This document shows positions 61,891-64,000 of a stretch of DNA of 64,000 nucleotides, one piece after another. Where the stretch lies: assembly GCF_002775205.1 (NCBI RefSeq), contig NC_036448.1:2587498-2651497 (forward strand). Reading direction: 5' to 3'. A program made the translations under genes and the position numbers. Origin of the DNA: Xiphophorus maculatus (taxonomy: Eukaryota; Chordata; Actinopteri; Cyprinodontiformes; Poeciliidae). How positions within the stretch are numbered: position 1 is the first letter of the stretch; each line of letters starts with the position of its first letter. The notes below the pieces were generated by a model. The model had not been told where the DNA came from. It saw only the letters and a list, made by a program, of their open reading frames with translations, and ran no database searches.

Positions 61891-62060
61891 CATCATCGCC
61901 AATGTAAAACATGGTGGTGGCAGAATCATGCTATGTGGATGCTCTCAGAGGCTTTAAACTGGTGGCAGGATGGAGCTGAAAACAGGACTGTCCTGGTTAC
62001 AGGCTGCTCTAGAACAGAAACTGGAGCACATGTTTATTTTCCAGTAGGATTCTGGCAAGA
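61880..62060 (+). mobile_element. Tc1/mariner-like transposase fragment
   Basis: AATGTAAAACATGGTGGTGG and the following bases read NVKHGGGRIML, matching the KHGGGSIMLWG motif near the first catalytic part of Tc1-like transposases. The frame is soon lost. Confidence 0.6.
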
Positions 62061-63578
62061 CTTGGAAAATTTGTGTTCACAGATTTTCTTCATCAAACCT
62101 GAACGGAGTGGTTCACCAAATAAAGAGAGTAGGGAAGAGAATTTAGTCTGTAGACGAAGACTTCCGGTTGTAGATACGCACACTCACAAGCCAGATTTTC
62201 AAGACAAACAAAAATTTGATGAAAGCCAACTAACCCGGGCTGGTGTAAATGTTCCTTTAGTATGCCACCATTCCACAGTCTGCCCCTCTGCCCCGGCTCC
62301 CAAAGAAAAAGATTCTAGATCCGCCCCTGTGCTCTCCATCAACCCAAGACCTGATGCTTAAATTCAGCTGGTACAACGTTGCCATGGCTGATTTAACTCA
62401 GGCACCATGTTAAAGCTCATCAGACTGCCTCCCATCGAGGTGTTGGTGAATAAAACTTCTGAGTCTCGGATAAAGTCCATATGAACACGGTTTCCCCAAT
62501 CTTTTCTGATCTTTTTACCTTTTAACTCTCCATCTATGTCTTTCCCTCTGCCTCAGGTTTTTCCCCCTCTCTTCCTTTCTCTTTCTGACATCCTTTTGTC
62601 CTCCCGACACCCAGCATTTCCCTATCAGCCGGACCGAGTGCTGATCTTAATCCTCTTACTGCACGGCTCCATTACCCACTTCAGCCATTTTTGCATTTAC
62701 ACCAAAAAAAGAGGGGGATCCTCTGCTCGTTCTCCAGACCCCGAAAGCTCAGCCCTCCGGTTCCCCCCCACCCTTCCTCGCATGTAGACCCTCCAACCTC
62801 TCATGACTTCTCTCATTTCAAAAGACTGAATTTTCAGTAAAACATGAATATCTGGAAGTGGGATGATATTCAGAACGGACGGTGATGCTTTGGACAGAGG
62901 TTATGCAACTAACTTTTGTCCTTGTCAGGCCTCCTTCAAAGTGTTGACAGTGTAAATTCCCGGGTGGGTGTGGCCAAACGTTGGGATTATCTCCTGTTTT
63001 GAGTTGTTTTTAATCCTTAAAAGACACTCCTGGTCCTGATGCAGAGCCACACTGCTGCGTATCGGCAGAGGCATTTGCTGCTGCATTGTTGGAAACGCGC
63101 AGCAATCTTCTGCTAGCATATTTATTCATCGGAAATGCTTTTACATGTTTTTATTTCATTATGTAAGACCTTCGGTTTTCACTCATTTGCTTTATGATCT
63201 CTCCTTTTTCTCCCCTTTCTCTCCTCTAATTTACTGCTTCTCTCCAGGGAGAGATTAACCCTTAATCCCCCGACGTCCGCTGCTTTAATTGATATGATTT
63301 AACTACTACAAGGCCCTGGGAGGTTCCACACTGCTACCTCAGAGAGAATGTTCCCTCCCCTCGCCTCTCCCTTTTACCCTGCCGCTCTAGATCTACTCCC
63401 ATCTATCTCTTTCATCTCCTCCTGTTCCATGAGCCCACCCCTTTTGTTTTTTCCCCCCATTTCTTTTCTCACTGCTTTACTCCCAAGGGATAGCATGTGG
63501 AAGCAGAGCACTGTGGGAGTTTCTCTGTACCATGAGACCAAATGTTCAGATGAAACATTAGAGGACTGTGTAGAACCT
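62061..63578. other. Non-coding stretch near the window end
   Basis: No recognised exon. Phrases such as GATTCTAGATCCGCCCCTGTG at about 62311 look like the end of another dispersed repeat. Pyrimidine-rich patches occur at 62560-62600 and 63340-63480. Confidence 0.45.
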
Positions 63579-64000
63579 TAAAGAAGCAGTAATATGCGTT
63601 TTCCAGGCACATATTGACATTTCATAGCATAATCAAGTAACTATGTTACATTTAGTTAACATATCCAGCATATAAAAATGCTGGATATATCAAATATAAT
63701 TTAAAAGAAATGTAAAACCTATAAATTGGGCCTCTGTCTCTTTAAAAACTCCTGGTCTTTCTGAAACTCAGCATTCAGGAAGTCATCACATCATGGCTCC
63801 TCTATTAAAACTTTTAACTACGTTTTTATGAGTGTTGCATTGAGAAGTAGTTAATATAATGAATGAGATGCACAACTTCAGCAGATGTTTGCTAATTGAT
63901 GCTGGCTAGTCTGAAGGAGCTGAGTGAGGGCTGCTCTGTGAGGCAGAAGCTGGGAAACTGCAGACTCGAAGGCGGAGTTTGGTCCACCCAGGCGTTTTGC
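63579..64000 (-). mobile_element. TTAA-flanked short element (copy E, cut by the window end)
   Basis: It begins TTAAAGAAGCAGTAATATG. The body is the reverse complement of copy D: GTCTCTTTAAAAACTC, then CTGAAACTCAGCATTCAG and CATGGCTCCTCTATT. The right end lies beyond 64000. Confidence 0.7.

Noticed and set aside
62107-62361. Possible exon in the C-terminal part of a 142-codon frame
   Set aside because: The wording near 62270-62335 resembles a dispersed repeat end, and no donor or acceptor supports an exon.

Overview
The window is vertebrate nuclear DNA, almost certainly from a teleost fish. Genes are split by GT-AG introns, the proteins are vertebrate orthologues, and the spaces between genes carry typical fish repeats (L2-type and L1-type LINE remnants, Tc1-like remnants, families of short inverted-repeat elements, long CA and AAT microsatellites). 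I could not run any search; gene names rest on recognising protein motifs and exon structure by eye.

Layout. Positions 1-7570 hold no gene, only a possible LTR-like piece, a microsatellite and a decayed LINE. Positions 7571-19861 are pif1 (+), a 12-exon DNA helicase gene of 629 codons. It lies tail to tail with uqcrh (-, 21550-23480, 4 exons, 98 aa), the hinge subunit of respiratory complex III. Only 279 bp separate the uqcrh start codon from that of nsun4 (+, 23760-27053, 8 exons, 401 aa), a mitochondrial rRNA methyltransferase, so the two share a divergent promoter. A gene-free stretch of about 10 kb follows, then dmbx1 (-, coding 37194-41145, 4 coding exons, 388 aa), a brain homeobox gene with a 5'UTR intron and a probable promoter near 44.4-44.7 kb. 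From 44.7 kb to the end I see no gene: this long upstream desert holds complex AT-core homeodomain-like motifs (candidate enhancers) mixed with transposons.

The genes fall into two groups. pif1, uqcrh and nsun4 are compact housekeeping genes, all with roles in mitochondria (pif1 also in the nucleus). dmbx1 is a developmental regulator with a large non-coding territory. Perfect matches to the core CTCF motif sit at 27200 (+) and 44613 (-), facing each other and bracketing dmbx1, which would suit a domain boundary between the two groups.

The most notable items in the hunt are: a 2.6-kb degraded transposon with a broken THAP zinc-finger exon and an exact 8-bp target duplication (53211-55831); a TTAA-flanked, piggyBac-like short element family with six copies; a second family of four copies clustered around dmbx1; a solo LTR nested inside an L2 remnant; a dmbx1 acceptor site at which the longer known splice form seems impossible; and a CCAAT/CHR cell-cycle promoter layout in front of pif1.
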